Source: Chlorobiota bacterium (lineage in GTDB: Bacteria > Bacteroidota > Ignavibacteria > Kapaibacteriales > NICIL-2). Taken from it: a stretch of 64,000 nucleotides of DNA. The stretch covers positions 62,001 to 126,000 of the forward strand of contig JAOAGY010000033.1 in NCBI GenBank assembly GCA_026415505.1. The letters are read 5' to 3'. The notes under the pieces are model-generated. The model was not told where the DNA came from and did not search any database. It was given only the letters and a program-made list of their open reading frames with translations. Shown here one piece after another: positions 35,135 through 44,496 of the stretch. Position 1 is the stretch's first letter. Each line of letters opens with the position of its first letter. The position numbers and the translations under genes are program-made.

Positions 35135-36859
35135 TCAGTTGAGCGGTTGTGCCAAGTCGTCCGATGCCGTGCTCGCTCGCATATCGCGGACGCGCAGGAG
35201 CGGAATCCCTTTGGTTTCTTCCTCGATGGTGAAAATCATCGAAAACGGCGTGTGCGACTGCACTACCGCACTGCTGTCGCTCGATTGTGGTGCGACAGCA
35301 TCGATGACGAAGTTCGATTGCAAGACGCGGAATCGAATCTGATTGCGTCCGTGCGTGCGAATCGAGCCGTGGAGCTGAACGCCGGTTGCGACGAACAGGG
35401 GTTTGGTGTTGTTGTAGCCATACGGCGCAAAGCGGGGCAGCACATCGAGCACGGTCGGCGTCAGCTCGGGCAGTTGCATCGGTGCATCGATTGTCAGCTC
35501 CGGCAGCAGCATTTCTTCGCTGATCGCCTCGCTGGCTATGCGATCGAATTTTTCGTCGAGCAGTGGAATGTTTTCGATCGGCAGCGCGAGTCCGGCAGCG
35601 TGTTTGTGTCCGCCGAATTCCAACAGCAGCGACTCGCATTGCTTGAGAGCTGCGTGAATGTCGAAGTTGCGAATGCTTCGAGCCGATCCTTTTGCGATGC
35701 CGTCGCTCGATGTCAGCAGAATCGTCGGCAGATGGAAGCGTTCGACCAGCCGCGATGCGACGATGCCGATCACACCAGGATGCCACACAGGCGAGTGAAG
35801 CACCAGCGACCGGCGCGGAGACGCCGCCAAGATGCGTTCGGCTTCCTGGCGTGCTTGCTCGAAGGTGATTTCGTCGAGCGTGCGGCGTTTGCGATTGTCG
35901 TGTTCGAGCGATTGCGCGATGCGAAACGCCAGCAAAGGATTCGTCTGGAGCATCATCTCGACGGCACGTCGTGCATCGCCGAGCCGTCCGGCAGCGTTGA
36001 TGCGCGGTGCGATGCCATAGACGATGCTCGATGTGGTGATGCTGCCGTAATCTGCGCCGACGCAGTCGATCAATCCGCGGAAGCCCGGGCGCGGATCGGT
36101 GTTGAGTTTGCGCAAGCCGTGCGCGACCAAGATGCGATTCTCGCCGAGCAGCGGAACGATGTCGGCAGCCGACGCGACAGCGACGTAGTCGAGATAGTCG
36201 AACGCCCTCTCGTGCATGCCGCGCCGGATGCACATCGCTTCGACGAGCTTGAACGTGACACCACAGGCGGCAAGGTGCTTGAAGGGGTAGGGACAATCGG
36301 GAATGAGCGGATCGAGAATCGCGTAGGCGTTCGGCAGCGAGTCAGCCGGCTCGTGGTGATCGCAAATGATGACGTCGAGACCTTTCGAACGTGCGTATGC
36401 GACGACGTCGTTACTGGTGATGCCGCAGTCAACGGTGATGAGCAAACTGGCATGCTGAGCCAGCGCCGTATCGACGCTCAGCTGCGACATGCCGTAGCCT
36501 TCGCTCAAACGGTCGGGGATGTAGTAGCACACGCGTGCTCCGAGCGAGCGGAGAAACTCGACGAGCATCGCTGTCGAAGCGGTGCCGTCGACGTCGTAGT
36601 CGCCGTGAATCCAAATCGTCTCGCCGGAACTGATCGCCCGCTCGATTCGCTCGACCGCCCGCTCCATGTCCGCCATCAAGAACGGATCGTGCAAATCCTC
36701 CAATCGCGGGACGAAGTATTGTTGTGCATCGGCGGGCGTGCTCATGCCACGCGAAGCGAGTACCCGCGCGATGGGGCGCGGTATCGCTAATTGCTGGCTG
36801 AGCGTCGAGACGATGGATTCATCGGGCTGTGCACGCAAAACCCAACGATAGTTCGACAA
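35135..36859 (-). CDS. recJ: Single-stranded-DNA-specific exonuclease RecJ
   Basis: A 5'-3' ssDNA exonuclease of 574 residues from the DHH phosphoesterase family. The catalytic motifs are WIHGDYDVDGTASTAML (about 83-99), LITVDCGITS, CDHHEPADSLPNA and SAADIVPL. The DHHA1 domain has LLEFGGHKHAAGLAL. An OB-like C-terminal region follows. The start is TTG at 36859, giving the conserved YRWVLRAQPDE opening; the first ATG would remove 38 residues that belong to the family. A TAAGTTTG box lies 28 bp upstream. RecJ provides resection for recombination and mismatch or base-excision repair. Confidence 0.95.
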   Translation of the reverse strand: MSNYRWVLRAQPDESIVSTLSQQLAIPRPIARVLASRGMSTPADAQQYFVPRLEDLHDPFLMADMERAVERIERAISSGETIWIHGDYDVDGTASTAMLVEFLRSLGARVCYYIPDRLSEGYGMSQLSVDTALAQHASLLITVDCGITSNDVVAYARSKGLDVIICDHHEPADSLPNAYAILDPLIPDCPYPFKHLAACGVTFKLVEAMCIRRGMHERAFDYLDYVAVASAADIVPLLGENRILVAHGLRKLNTDPRPGFRGLIDCVGADYGSITTSSIVYGIAPRINAAGRLGDARRAVEMMLQTNPLLAFRIAQSLEHDNRKRRTLDEITFEQARQEAERILAASPRRSLVLHSPVWHPGVIGIVASRLVERFHLPTILLTSSDGIAKGSARSIRNFDIHAALKQCESLLLEFGGHKHAAGLALPIENIPLLDEKFDRIASEAISEEMLLPELTIDAPMQLPELTPTVLDVLPRFAPYGYNNTKPLFVATGVQLHGSIRTHGRNQIRFRVLQSNFVIDAVAPQSSDSSAVVQSHTPFSMIFTIEEETKGIPLLRVRDMRASTASDDLAQPLN

Positions 36860-36887
36860 CGTGTTGAAAGCCGAAAATGAACTGTTG

Positions 36888-36895
36888 CAAACTTA
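36888..36895 (-). promoter_or_regulatory. Putative -7 promoter box (TAAGTTTG) for recJ
   Basis: Exact TAnnTTTG match on the minus strand, 28 bp before the recJ TTG start and identical to the pepA box, including the next two bases (CA). It probably serves the recJ/dna2-like/ruvC run. Confidence 0.42.
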
Positions 36896-36932
36896 GCAAT
36901 TCGGCGCCAATTCCGTGCCAGAGCCTTTGCCC

Positions 36933-36940
36933 GAATTTTG
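36933..36940 (+). promoter_or_regulatory. Weak -7-like box (GAATTTTG) for rsgA
   Basis: Matches TAnnTTTG except at the first base, 22 bp before the ATG at 36963. If real, it excludes the earlier GTG at 36915 as the rsgA start because the box lies downstream of that codon. Confidence 0.27.
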
Positions 36941-36962
36941 CGGACCACATGCAAGCGAACGC

Positions 36963-38060
36963 ATGCCCCGTTTCCATCGAAAACCGCATCGAAAATCCAT
37001 TCTCCGCCGCGATGCCGTGCGGATCGGAGGCGAAGAGGTCGAAGAACGCTCGATCGCGCTTTCGACCGAATTGAAGAAAGACCCAGCCAAACATCGAGAG
37101 AAAGCCGATATCGTCGGGCGTATCGTCGGTGTCGCCAGTGCCTTTTGGCTGGTCGAGGAAGAGTCCGTCTATGGTGCACCGCACAGCGAGCCGTTTGCAG
37201 CGACGCACGAATGCATCGTCGGCGGAGTCGTCACCAGCGACAACCCCGACGACGAATCGCTCCTTGCCGTCGGTGATTGGGTGGAGCTTGCGCGTGTCCC
37301 CGACGAACCCGGCAAAGGCGTCGTCGTTCACGTTCGCCAGCGCACGTCGCGGCTGTTTCGCCAGTCGCCCGCCGAACGCCAGGTGCACGTGATTGCTGCC
37401 AACGTCGAGCGAGCATTCTTTGTCCATGCAGTCACGCAGCCGTATTTCAGCCGCCGCTTGCTCGATCGTCACCTGATAGCAGCCGAAGTGGGCGAGGTCG
37501 AGCCGGTGATCGTTTTCAACAAAGTCGATTTGGGCATCCCGCCGGATGTCGAGCACGCGATCGCATTCTATCGCGATCGGCTCGGCATTCGCACTTGTCT
37601 GACCAGCACCGTGACGGGCGAAGGTATCGAGCAGGTCCGTTCTGCGATGGAAGGCGTCACCAGCGTTCTGGTCGGTGCGTCGGGTGTCGGCAAATCAGCG
37701 CTGGTCAATGCGTGCTTCGGAATCAATCTCCAAACAGTGCGGACAATCTCGCGCAAGTACCAACGCGGACGGCATACGACGACGAACGCACGGCTTTTCC
37801 ACTTGCCCGGTGGCGGTCAGCTCATTGATACACCCGGTTTGCGCGAGTTCGCTTTGGCACGCATCGAACCGGAAGAACTGGCGTTCTATTTCCACGACTT
37901 CGATCCGTACTACCCCGATTGCAAGTACCTGCCGTGCACACATACGCACGAGCCGGATTGTGCCGTTCGTGCTGCGGTCGATCGCGGCGACATCGAATCC
38001 GAACGGTACGAAAGCTACGTACTTATCTTCGAATCGCTCAACGAACAGGAGGAACGATGA
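36963..38060 (+). CDS. rsgA: Ribosome small-subunit-dependent GTPase RsgA
   Basis: Circularly permuted GTPase of 365 residues that checks late 30S maturation. An OB-fold N-terminal domain begins at about residue 50 (ADIVGRIVGVASAFWLVEE). G motifs come in permuted order: NKVD (G4), VLVGASGVGKSALVNAC (G1), GRHTTTNARLFHL (G2) and LIDTPGLREF (G3). A zinc site follows in CKYLPCTHTHEPDCAV. About 48 basic residues precede the OB fold. ATG 36963 is chosen; a GTG at 36915 would add 16 residues. The stop overlaps the next start as ATGA. Confidence 0.94.
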   Translation: MPRFHRKPHRKSILRRDAVRIGGEEVEERSIALSTELKKDPAKHREKADIVGRIVGVASAFWLVEEESVYGAPHSEPFAATHECIVGGVVTSDNPDDESLLAVGDWVELARVPDEPGKGVVVHVRQRTSRLFRQSPAERQVHVIAANVERAFFVHAVTQPYFSRRLLDRHLIAAEVGEVEPVIVFNKVDLGIPPDVEHAIAFYRDRLGIRTCLTSTVTGEGIEQVRSAMEGVTSVLVGASGVGKSALVNACFGINLQTVRTISRKYQRGRHTTTNARLFHLPGGGQLIDTPGLREFALARIEPEELAFYFHDFDPYYPDCKYLPCTHTHEPDCAVRAAVDRGDIESERYESYVLIFESLNEQEER

Positions 38061-38533
38061 CATTCCGCTTGTTGTTTGTCGTAAGCATCGCCAGCGTGAT
38101 GGCACTGGCGCAACGAGGCTCGACCGGTTTCGGTATCGTTCTCGGCGATCCGACCGGACTGACGCTCAAACACTGGGTGGCACGCGATCAAGCGATCGCT
38201 GCCAGTCTGGGCGGCTCGTATTTCGGTTCGCCACGTATCGGTGTGGACTACTTGTGGCATTTCAATGCATTTCGCAGCTCGATCGTCATGCTGTACGGCG
38301 ATGCGGGCGTCGCGATCGGATTCGGCAAAGGTGTGCGGTGGTGGGGCGACCGCGGCTACAAGTACTACGACCGAGACGAAACGCGGATCGGAGTGCGAGG
38401 CATGTTCGGAGTCAACGTGTTGCCGCGCGGAGTGCCGCTCGAAATTTTTCTCGAACTCGGTCCACTGGTGACGATCGCGCCGGGCTTCGGTTCGTCGGTG
38501 GATGTCGCGCTGGGGATGCGGTTCTATCCGTAG
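38057..38533 (+). CDS. Small secreted, probable outer-membrane protein
   Basis: A 158-residue protein with a signal peptide (MTFRLLFVVSIASVMALA) and strand-like alternating segments: GFGIVLGDPTGLTLKHWV, AIAASLGGSYFG, SSIVMLYGDAGVAIGFG and RIGVRGMFGVNVLPRGVPLEIFLELGPLV. It ends in VDVALGMRFYP, an aromatic-rich final strand like those of small outer-membrane barrels. A strong ribosome-binding site (AGGAGG) lies inside the end of rsgA, and the start overlaps the rsgA stop as ATGA. Function is unknown. Confidence 0.77.
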   Translation: MTFRLLFVVSIASVMALAQRGSTGFGIVLGDPTGLTLKHWVARDQAIAASLGGSYFGSPRIGVDYLWHFNAFRSSIVMLYGDAGVAIGFGKGVRWWGDRGYKYYDRDETRIGVRGMFGVNVLPRGVPLEIFLELGPLVTIAPGFGSSVDVALGMRFYP

Positions 38534-38613
38534 AGGCTGCTATTTTCGCAGTGCGTCTGTCGCGACTGTTGGCGGCAGCGCAGTGACCAGCGAGCACAAT
38601 ATCCCGTGAATGT

Positions 38614-40368
38614 ATGCCTACGATCACGATCGACGGACAGAAAATCGAAGCGCAGCCGGGCAAAACCATCATCGAGGCGGCGCTCGAAAGCGGTATCGTC
38701 ATCCCGCACTTTTGCTGGCATCCGGCGCTGAGCGTCGCGGGCAATTGCCGCATGTGCTTGGTGCGTGTCGGCTCGTACAAGAAAGCAGCCGACGGTTCGA
38801 TCGAGCGCGATGCGGAGGGCAATCCGGTCGTTCAGTGGATGCCCAAACTCCAAATCGCTTGCGCAACGCCGGTCGCCGATGGGATGGTCGTCGATACACA
38901 AGGCGAAAAGACTATTGCGGCACAAAATGCCGTGATGGAGTTTTTGCTCATCAACCATCCGCTCGATTGTCCGATCTGCGACGAGGCGGGGCAATGCAAG
39001 CTGCAAGAGTACGCGTTCACTCACTCGCGCGGCGAAAGCCGGTTCGTCGAAGAAAAAGTGCACAAGCCCAAGCGCGTTCGCTGGAGCGATCGGATCGTTT
39101 TCGATGGCGAGCGGTGCATCATGTGCTCGCGGTGCATTCGCTTCGCCAACGAAATCGCCAAGCAACCTGTGCTCACGTTCGTCGAGCGCGGCGACCACGT
39201 CACCATCGAACTGTTCGAGGGCACCGAGTTCGATTCGCCCTATTCGATGAACGTCATCGAGCTGTGTCCGGTCGGTGCGCTGACCAGTGCCGACTTTCGC
39301 TTCAAAGCGCGGGTGTGGGACATGAGCTTTACGCCGAGCATCTGTCCGGGCTGCGCTCGCGGATGCAACATCAACATCGGCGTGCGCGACAACGAAATTT
39401 TGCGTCTGGAGCCACGTGCCAATCCGCACGTCAATCAGTACTGGATGTGCGACGATGGTCGCTTGAGCCAATACCGCTGGGTCAACACCAATCGCACGAG
39501 CGGCGCAGCGTTGCGACACGGCAGCGAGCTCGTCCCTGCTTCGTTCGACGAAGCGACCGAGGTCGTCGCTCGGGCACTCACCGATCGCGGTGGCATGCTG
39601 ATACTGTCCGGTTCGATCACCAACGAGGATGCATACGTCGCTCGCAAGCTTGCCGGTGCGGTGAGCGGTGTAGAGGTGATTTTCGTCGAGCGGAACGATC
39701 CGTCGTTCGGCGATGATTTTCTCCGGTGCAGCGATCGCAACGCCAACAGCACAGGACTTCGCACGCTCGGCATCGCGAGCGCTTCGTGGAACGACGTGTT
39801 CGATCGCATCAGCCGCGTGCGCCCCGATGTGGTGTATTTCGTCGGTGCCGATCCGTTCGCCGATGGTCACACCGAGTGGGCTGACGTGCTCGCATCGGTG
39901 CCGATGGTCGTTGCACAAGTGAGCAATCGTTCTCGGCTCGTCGAAGTGGCGCACGTGGTGTTGCCTGCTGCGACGTATGCCGAAATCGAAGGCACGTTGA
40001 CCAACATCGAAGGATGGGTGCAATACCTGCAGCCGGCGGTCGAAACGCACGAAACACTCCGGATCAACGGCATGAAACAAAGCCGGCTGGACAAATTCGG
40101 CGCACCGAACGATCGCTGGACACACGGCGAACGTCGCGTGTGCCGACCGCATTGGCAGTTGCTCAGCGGTGTGGCGACTGCTGCGGGGCATCGTTGGAAC
40201 TATCGCACCGCAGCCGATGTGTTCGCAGAGCTGTCCGAGACAGTCGAGCAATTCCGTCGCATGACCTACGAGGCGCTGCGCGAGTACCGCGGCATCCGTC
40301 TCGGCAGCGAGCCTGAACCGGTCGGCGTCGTCTATCAGTCGCATTACATGAAACCGCAGTCGGAATAA
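38614..40368 (+). CDS. nuoG: NADH:quinone oxidoreductase subunit G
   Basis: Iron-sulfur subunit of complex I, 584 residues. The N-terminal [2Fe-2S] set is HFCWHPALSVAGNCRMC with a later CATP. The His/Cys cluster is NHPLDCPICDEAGQC. The next [4Fe-4S] set is CIMCSRCIRF with ELCPVGAL. A fourth set, ICPGCARGCN with a later CDD, corresponds to the N7 cluster kept in some bacteria. A shortened molybdopterin-oxidoreductase-like domain follows (about 290-540), so the protein is smaller than the 900-residue enteric NuoG. nuoH and nuoI follow at 14 and 19 bp; all other nuo genes lie outside the window. Confidence 0.95.
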   Translation: MPTITIDGQKIEAQPGKTIIEAALESGIVIPHFCWHPALSVAGNCRMCLVRVGSYKKAADGSIERDAEGNPVVQWMPKLQIACATPVADGMVVDTQGEKTIAAQNAVMEFLLINHPLDCPICDEAGQCKLQEYAFTHSRGESRFVEEKVHKPKRVRWSDRIVFDGERCIMCSRCIRFANEIAKQPVLTFVERGDHVTIELFEGTEFDSPYSMNVIELCPVGALTSADFRFKARVWDMSFTPSICPGCARGCNINIGVRDNEILRLEPRANPHVNQYWMCDDGRLSQYRWVNTNRTSGAALRHGSELVPASFDEATEVVARALTDRGGMLILSGSITNEDAYVARKLAGAVSGVEVIFVERNDPSFGDDFLRCSDRNANSTGLRTLGIASASWNDVFDRISRVRPDVVYFVGADPFADGHTEWADVLASVPMVVAQVSNRSRLVEVAHVVLPAATYAEIEGTLTNIEGWVQYLQPAVETHETLRINGMKQSRLDKFGAPNDRWTHGERRVCRPHWQLLSGVATAAGHRWNYRTAADVFAELSETVEQFRRMTYEALREYRGIRLGSEPEPVGVVYQSHYMKPQSE

Positions 40369-40382
40369 TCGCCCCCGAGGCT

Positions 40383-41417
40383 ATGTCGTCGCTTGCTTTC
40401 ACACTCGTCAAAGGAGCGATCGCGCTCAATTTCGCGCTGGTCATCGCAGCCGCGCTCGTGTATCTGGAGCGGCGGATTTCAGCGTGGATGCAATACCGCA
40501 TCGGTCCCAATCGCGTCGGTCCCTTCGGTTTGCTCCAGCCGCTGGCGGACGTGCTCAAGCTCTACACGAAGGAAGACATCGTTCCGTACAACGCCAACAA
40601 AACATTCCACCGGCTGGCGCCGATCATCTCGATTGCCGTTGCGCTTGCGATGCTCTGTGTGATCGCGCCCGCAAGCTATGTTTTGCTCGAAGATGGAACC
40701 AAGCTTTTCATCGCTGTTGCGCCGAATGTGAACGTCGGATTCCTCTTGATTCTGGCGCTCAGCTCGATCGGCGTGTACGGCATCACGTTGGCAGGGTGGT
40801 CGTCGAACAACAAGTATTCGCTACTGGGCGGGCTGCGTTCGTCGGCGCAGATGATTTCTTACGAACTTGCGATGGGACTTGCGGCTGTCGCAGCCGTGAT
40901 GCTCAGCGGCTCGCTCGACATGAACCACATCATCGCTTCGCAAGCTGGCGGGCGCTGGAACATTTGGTTCCAGCCGATCGGGTTCATCGTGTTTTTGGTC
41001 GCCTCGTTCGCCGAAACCAATCGGGCGCCGTTCGATTTGCCCGAAGCCGAGCCAGAGCTTGTCGGCGGTTACCACACCGAGTTTTCCGGCATGAAGTTCG
41101 GCTTGTTTTACCTGGCTGAGTACGCCAACATGTTCACTGCCTCGGCGGTGATGACGACGCTGTATCTGGGCGGCTACGACATGCCGTTTTTGCCGCAGCT
41201 ACTCGGTTTGCAGGAAGGCACCGTCGCGCGGGTACTCTTCGAGCTGGCGGTGTTTTTCGGCAAAGTGAGCGTTCTGCTGTTTTTCTTCATCTGGGTTCGC
41301 TGGACGTTGCCGCGCTTTCGCTACGACCAACTGATGAATCTCGGATGGCGAGTGCTGCTGCCTCTGGGATTGGCGAACATTATCGTCACCGGCGCAATCG
41401 TCTTTTTCGTTCGATAA
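40383..41417 (+). CDS. nuoH: NADH:quinone oxidoreductase subunit H
   Basis: Membrane subunit of complex I that shapes the quinone-binding chamber; 344 residues with about eight or nine helices. Conserved segments include [94 protein letters not shown] and [17 protein letters not shown]. These carry the charged residues typical of NuoH, in the E channel region. Length and motif order are standard. It is 14 bp after nuoG and 19 bp before nuoI. Confidence 0.96.
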   Translation: MSSLAFTLVKGAIALNFALVIAAALVYLERRISAWMQYRIGPNRVGPFGLLQPLADVLKLYTKEDIVPYNANKTFHRLAPIISIAVALAMLCVIAPASYVLLEDGTKLFIAVAPNVNVGFLLILALSSIGVYGITLAGWSSNNKYSLLGGLRSSAQMISYELAMGLAAVAAVMLSGSLDMNHIIASQAGGRWNIWFQPIGFIVFLVASFAETNRAPFDLPEAEPELVGGYHTEFSGMKFGLFYLAEYANMFTASAVMTTLYLGGYDMPFLPQLLGLQEGTVARVLFELAVFFGKVSVLLFFFIWVRWTLPRFRYDQLMNLGWRVLLPLGLANIIVTGAIVFFVR

Positions 41418-41436
41418 CCATCGGAGCACATTGGCG

Positions 41437-41934
41437 ATGAACGTAACGACCAACACACGAGCCGAGCGAATGTCGTTCTGGGAGAAGCTCTATCTGCCGG
41501 AAATCGCCAAAGGCTTGGCGCTGACGTTCAAGACCATGTTCAAGCCGAAGATGACGCGGCAGTACCCCGAAGAGCGATGGGAGCCGCTCGGCAGCTATCG
41601 TGGACGTCCGGTGCTCGTGTTGGAAGAAGACGGCGAGCGGTGTGTCGCCTGTGGTTTGTGTTCGCGTGTTTGTCCGGCGCTGGCGATCGAAGTCCAAGCC
41701 GCCGAGACCGCGCGCGACAAAGAACGTTACCCCGCCAAATTCGAGATCAACATGCTGCGCTGCATCTACTGCGGCTTGTGCGAGGAAGTTTGTCCCGAAG
41801 AAGCGATCGTCATGAGCAAGGATTACGACATCGTTTTCCACTCACAAGAGGAAGCCATCTTCGGCAAAGACAAGCTGCTCGTACCGATCGCGCGATTGCA
41901 AGAGCGTCTGGAGTTCCTGCGGCAGTACAAGTAG
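41437..41934 (+). CDS. nuoI: NADH:quinone oxidoreductase subunit I
   Basis: A 165-residue peripheral-arm subunit with two [4Fe-4S] ferredoxin motifs: [17 protein letters not shown] and [19 protein letters not shown] (clusters N6a and N6b), which hand electrons toward NuoB. The N-terminal amphipathic region ([27 protein letters not shown]) is the usual membrane-facing helix. ATG 41437 is preferred over a TTG two codons earlier. It is followed only 3 bp later by an unrelated LytR_C gene. Confidence 0.96.
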   Translation: MNVTTNTRAERMSFWEKLYLPEIAKGLALTFKTMFKPKMTRQYPEERWEPLGSYRGRPVLVLEEDGERCVACGLCSRVCPALAIEVQAAETARDKERYPAKFEINMLRCIYCGLCEEVCPEEAIVMSKDYDIVFHSQEEAIFGKDKLLVPIARLQERLEFLRQYK

Positions 41935-41937
41935 GCG

Positions 41938-42369
41938 ATGGGCAGCGTTCGTCGTATCGTGCGCTGGCTATGGGTGACAGCGCTCGGCGTCGCGGTACTC
42001 GTGTTGGGGGCATCGTTGGTGTGGCGAGTGTTCATTCGTCCGCCGGTCGAACCGGTCATCGAACCAGAATCGGGGCGTGTCGTTCAATTGCGCGTTCTCA
42101 ACGGTGCAGGAGTGCCCGAGCTTGCGCGTCGCGTGCAGCAGTATTTGCGCCGGCGCGGTTTCGACGTCGTCGAAGCTGCCAATGCCGCCACGACAGTCGA
42201 GCGCAGCTACGTCGCCGATCACCTCGGCGACAGTATTGCCGTCGAGCGAGTGCTCTATGCCGTCGGGCTTCCGCCGGATGCCGTGCGACGACAAATCGAC
42301 TCGGACCTGGTGATTCACTGCAGTCTCGTTATCGGTACCGATTGGCAATCGCTGCGACCGTTTCGATGA
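41938..42369 (+). CDS. LytR_C-domain membrane protein
   Basis: A 143-residue bitopic protein with a basic N-terminus, one transmembrane helix (about 9-31, WLWVTALGVAVLVLGASLVWRVF) and an extracytoplasmic LytR_C domain. The domain signature is VVQLRVLNGAGVPELARRVQQYLRRRGFDVVEAANA, with the usual VLNG.G..G.A..... pattern of the C-terminal domain found alone or attached to LytR-CpsA-Psr proteins. The role may relate to the envelope; no partner is adjacent. It begins 3 bp after nuoI and is followed by rsfS after 28 bp. Confidence 0.8.
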   Translation: MGSVRRIVRWLWVTALGVAVLVLGASLVWRVFIRPPVEPVIEPESGRVVQLRVLNGAGVPELARRVQQYLRRRGFDVVEAANAATTVERSYVADHLGDSIAVERVLYAVGLPPDAVRRQIDSDLVIHCSLVIGTDWQSLRPFR

Positions 42370-42397
42370 TGAATGTTCCACTATCGCGCATTGTCGA

Positions 42398-42823
42398 GTG
42401 ATAAACGACTCGCACGTGTCGGTTGCGCACGTCAAGCACATTCGTACCGCACGAGATTTGGCGCGGCTTTGCGCACTCAGCGCCGATAGCAAAAAAGGTA
42501 CCGACATCGTCGCCATAGACATCAGCCAGATCGACGGTTCGCCGGCGGAGTGGTTCGTCATTGCCACCTGCTCGTCGGATCAACAAATCCGCGCCGTCGC
42601 CGAGCACATCGAGAAGGAAACCGCACGCCACGGTATTGCATCGCCGCGTAGCGAAGGGTGGGAAGCGTTGCAGTGGGTGATTCTCGACTATTTCGACGTT
42701 GTCGTTCACCTGATGCGCCCGGAAGCTCGCGCATTTTACAAACTGGAAAATCTCTGGGGCGATGGGCATTTCTACCGTCTCAGCGCCGACGGACGGCTCG
42801 TTCGCTCTACCGTTCGCACCTGA
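42398..42823 (+). CDS. rsfS: Ribosome silencing factor RsfS
   Basis: A 141-residue protein of the RsfS/Iojap family that binds ribosomal protein uL14 and blocks subunit joining in slow growth. Family signatures are KKGTDIVAIDISQIDGSPAEWFVIATCSSDQQIRAVAEHIE and EGWEALQWVILDYFDVVVHLMRPEARAFYKLENLWGDG. The start is GTG 42398; the upstream ATG frame closes before reaching it. It sits between the LytR_C gene and argS. Confidence 0.94.
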   Translation: MINDSHVSVAHVKHIRTARDLARLCALSADSKKGTDIVAIDISQIDGSPAEWFVIATCSSDQQIRAVAEHIEKETARHGIASPRSEGWEALQWVILDYFDVVVHLMRPEARAFYKLENLWGDGHFYRLSADGRLVRSTVRT

Positions 42824-42843
42824 AACCATCGGCACCGATTCGT

Positions 42844-44496
42844 ATGCTCTTCGATTCGATACGCACGATCGTTCGCAATGCTTTGGAGCGGCTCGGTCTC
42901 GCTGACGTCGAGCCGACGATCGAACTGCCGCGTCACGAAAGCCACGGCGATGCTGCGACGACGGTCGCGTTGCAAGTGGCACGACGACTGGGCAAACCGC
43001 CGCGCACCATCGCCGAAGAAATTGTCGCTCGGATGGACTACGATCCGAGTCGCATTGCCGCTGTCGAGATTGCCGGTCCGGGATTCATCAACTTCCGTTT
43101 TCGTCCACGGTACTTTGCCGACGTATTCGAACGGATTCTCGATCGTGGCGAGCGATTCGGATTTTCCGACCGGTACGCCGGCAAACGAGCCAACGTCGAA
43201 TACGTCAGCGCCAATCCCACCGGTCCGCTTCATCCCGGGCACGGACGAAACGTCGCTCTCGGCGACAGCATCGCCCGACTGCTCGAAGCGGTGGGCTATC
43301 GCGTCACGCGCGAGTACTACTTCAACAACGCCGGGCGGCAGATGCAGAACCTGGCGCGTTCGATTTATGCGCGCTATCGGCAATTGCTCGGCGATACCGA
43401 CTATCCGTTCGACGAAGAAAACGGCTACAAAGGCGAGTACATCTTCGACATCGCACGCGAACTCATCGCCGAGTACGGCGACCGTCTCCGCCAGGAATCC
43501 GACGAAGCACTCGCCATCTGCCGCACCAAAGGGGAGCAATGGTGCTTTGCGTCGATTCGGCGCACGCTCGAGCGGCTCGGTGTGCATCACGACGTCTTTT
43601 TCAACGAGCATTCGCTCTACACCGATGGTCACATCGAACGGACGATCGCTGCGTTGCGCGAGCGCGGCTTGGTGTACGAAAAAGACGGCGCCACATGGAT
43701 CGCAACGACCAAACTCGGTTTGGAGCAGGATCGCGTCATCGTCAAGTCCACCGGCGAACCGACGTATCGGCTGCCGGACATGGCGTATCATTGCATCAAG
43801 CTCTCGCGGGGAGACGATTTGATCGTGGACGTATTCGGAGCCGACCACATCGCGACGATACAGGAAGTGCTCGCTGCCGTCGGTGCGCTCGGTTACGACA
43901 CTTCGCGCGTCAAAGTCGTGCTCCACCAGATGGTCACCTTCATGAAGGACGGTGCGCCGTACAAGCTTTCCAAGCGTAGCGGCGAACAGTACACGCTCGA
44001 CGATCTCATTGACGAACTCGGTCCGGACGTGGTGCGCTACTTTTTCGTCATGCGGGCAGCCGAGACGCAGCTCGTGTTCGATCTCGATTTGGCTCGCCAG
44101 CAGAGCGAAACCAATCCGGTGTTCTATCTCCAGTACGCCCATGCGCGCATTTGCTCGGTGTTCGCCAATGCACGCCAGCTCGGCATCGAGCTACTATCGC
44201 GCGACGCGCTCGCACTCGACAGAATCGAGCATCCTGCCGAATGCGCATTGATCCGCACGCTGGCACAGTTTCCCGACGTCGTCGAACGTGCAGCCGATCA
44301 GCTTGCACCGTACATCGTCGCCGACTACCTCCACACGGCAGCGGAAGCATTCCACACGTTCTACCACGAATGCCGCATCCTCGGTGCGCAGAGCGACGAT
44401 CTGGTTCGCGTGCGCTTGGCGCTTGCCGACGCGACACGAACCGTACTGCGCAATGGCTTGAGCGTGTTGGGAGTCAGCGCGCCGGAACGGATGTAG
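42844..44496 (+). CDS. argS: Arginyl-tRNA synthetase
   Basis: Class I synthetase of 550 residues that charges tRNA-Arg. It has the N-terminal additional domain (about 1-85). VEYVSANPTGPLHPGHGRNVALGD carries the HIGH-equivalent HPGHG. EYYFNNAGRQM follows, then the degenerate KMSKS region at APYKLSKRSGEQYTLDDL. The C-terminal DALR anticodon domain ends VLRNGLSVLGVSAPERM. ATG 42844 starts the conserved sequence. The gene is 20 bp after rsfS. Its stop abuts the stop of the convergent redoxin gene with no intervening base. Confidence 0.96.
   Translation: MLFDSIRTIVRNALERLGLADVEPTIELPRHESHGDAATTVALQVARRLGKPPRTIAEEIVARMDYDPSRIAAVEIAGPGFINFRFRPRYFADVFERILDRGERFGFSDRYAGKRANVEYVSANPTGPLHPGHGRNVALGDSIARLLEAVGYRVTREYYFNNAGRQMQNLARSIYARYRQLLGDTDYPFDEENGYKGEYIFDIARELIAEYGDRLRQESDEALAICRTKGEQWCFASIRRTLERLGVHHDVFFNEHSLYTDGHIERTIAALRERGLVYEKDGATWIATTKLGLEQDRVIVKSTGEPTYRLPDMAYHCIKLSRGDDLIVDVFGADHIATIQEVLAAVGALGYDTSRVKVVLHQMVTFMKDGAPYKLSKRSGEQYTLDDLIDELGPDVVRYFFVMRAAETQLVFDLDLARQQSETNPVFYLQYAHARICSVFANARQLGIELLSRDALALDRIEHPAECALIRTLAQFPDVVERAADQLAPYIVADYLHTAAEAFHTFYHECRILGAQSDDLVRVRLALADATRTVLRNGLSVLGVSAPERM

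Noticed and set aside
31716-36296. One open frame of about 1,526 codons on the minus strand
   Set aside because: Only the part from the ATG at 35075 is the Dna2-like protein. The upstream 400 codons lie in another frame of recJ and are compositionally arginine-rich non-protein sequence.
36915-36962. Earlier GTG start for rsgA
   Set aside because: The 16 extra residues are not conserved in appearance and a -7-like box lies downstream of that GTG, so ATG 36963 is favoured.
38524-40344. Minus-strand open frame of 606 codons opposite nuoG
   Set aside because: Shadow of nuoG; sequence is low-complexity and without motifs, while nuoG shows every cluster ligand.
42772-44142. Minus-strand open frame of 456 codons opposite argS
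   Set aside because: Antisense shadow; argS is complete and conserved on the plus strand.
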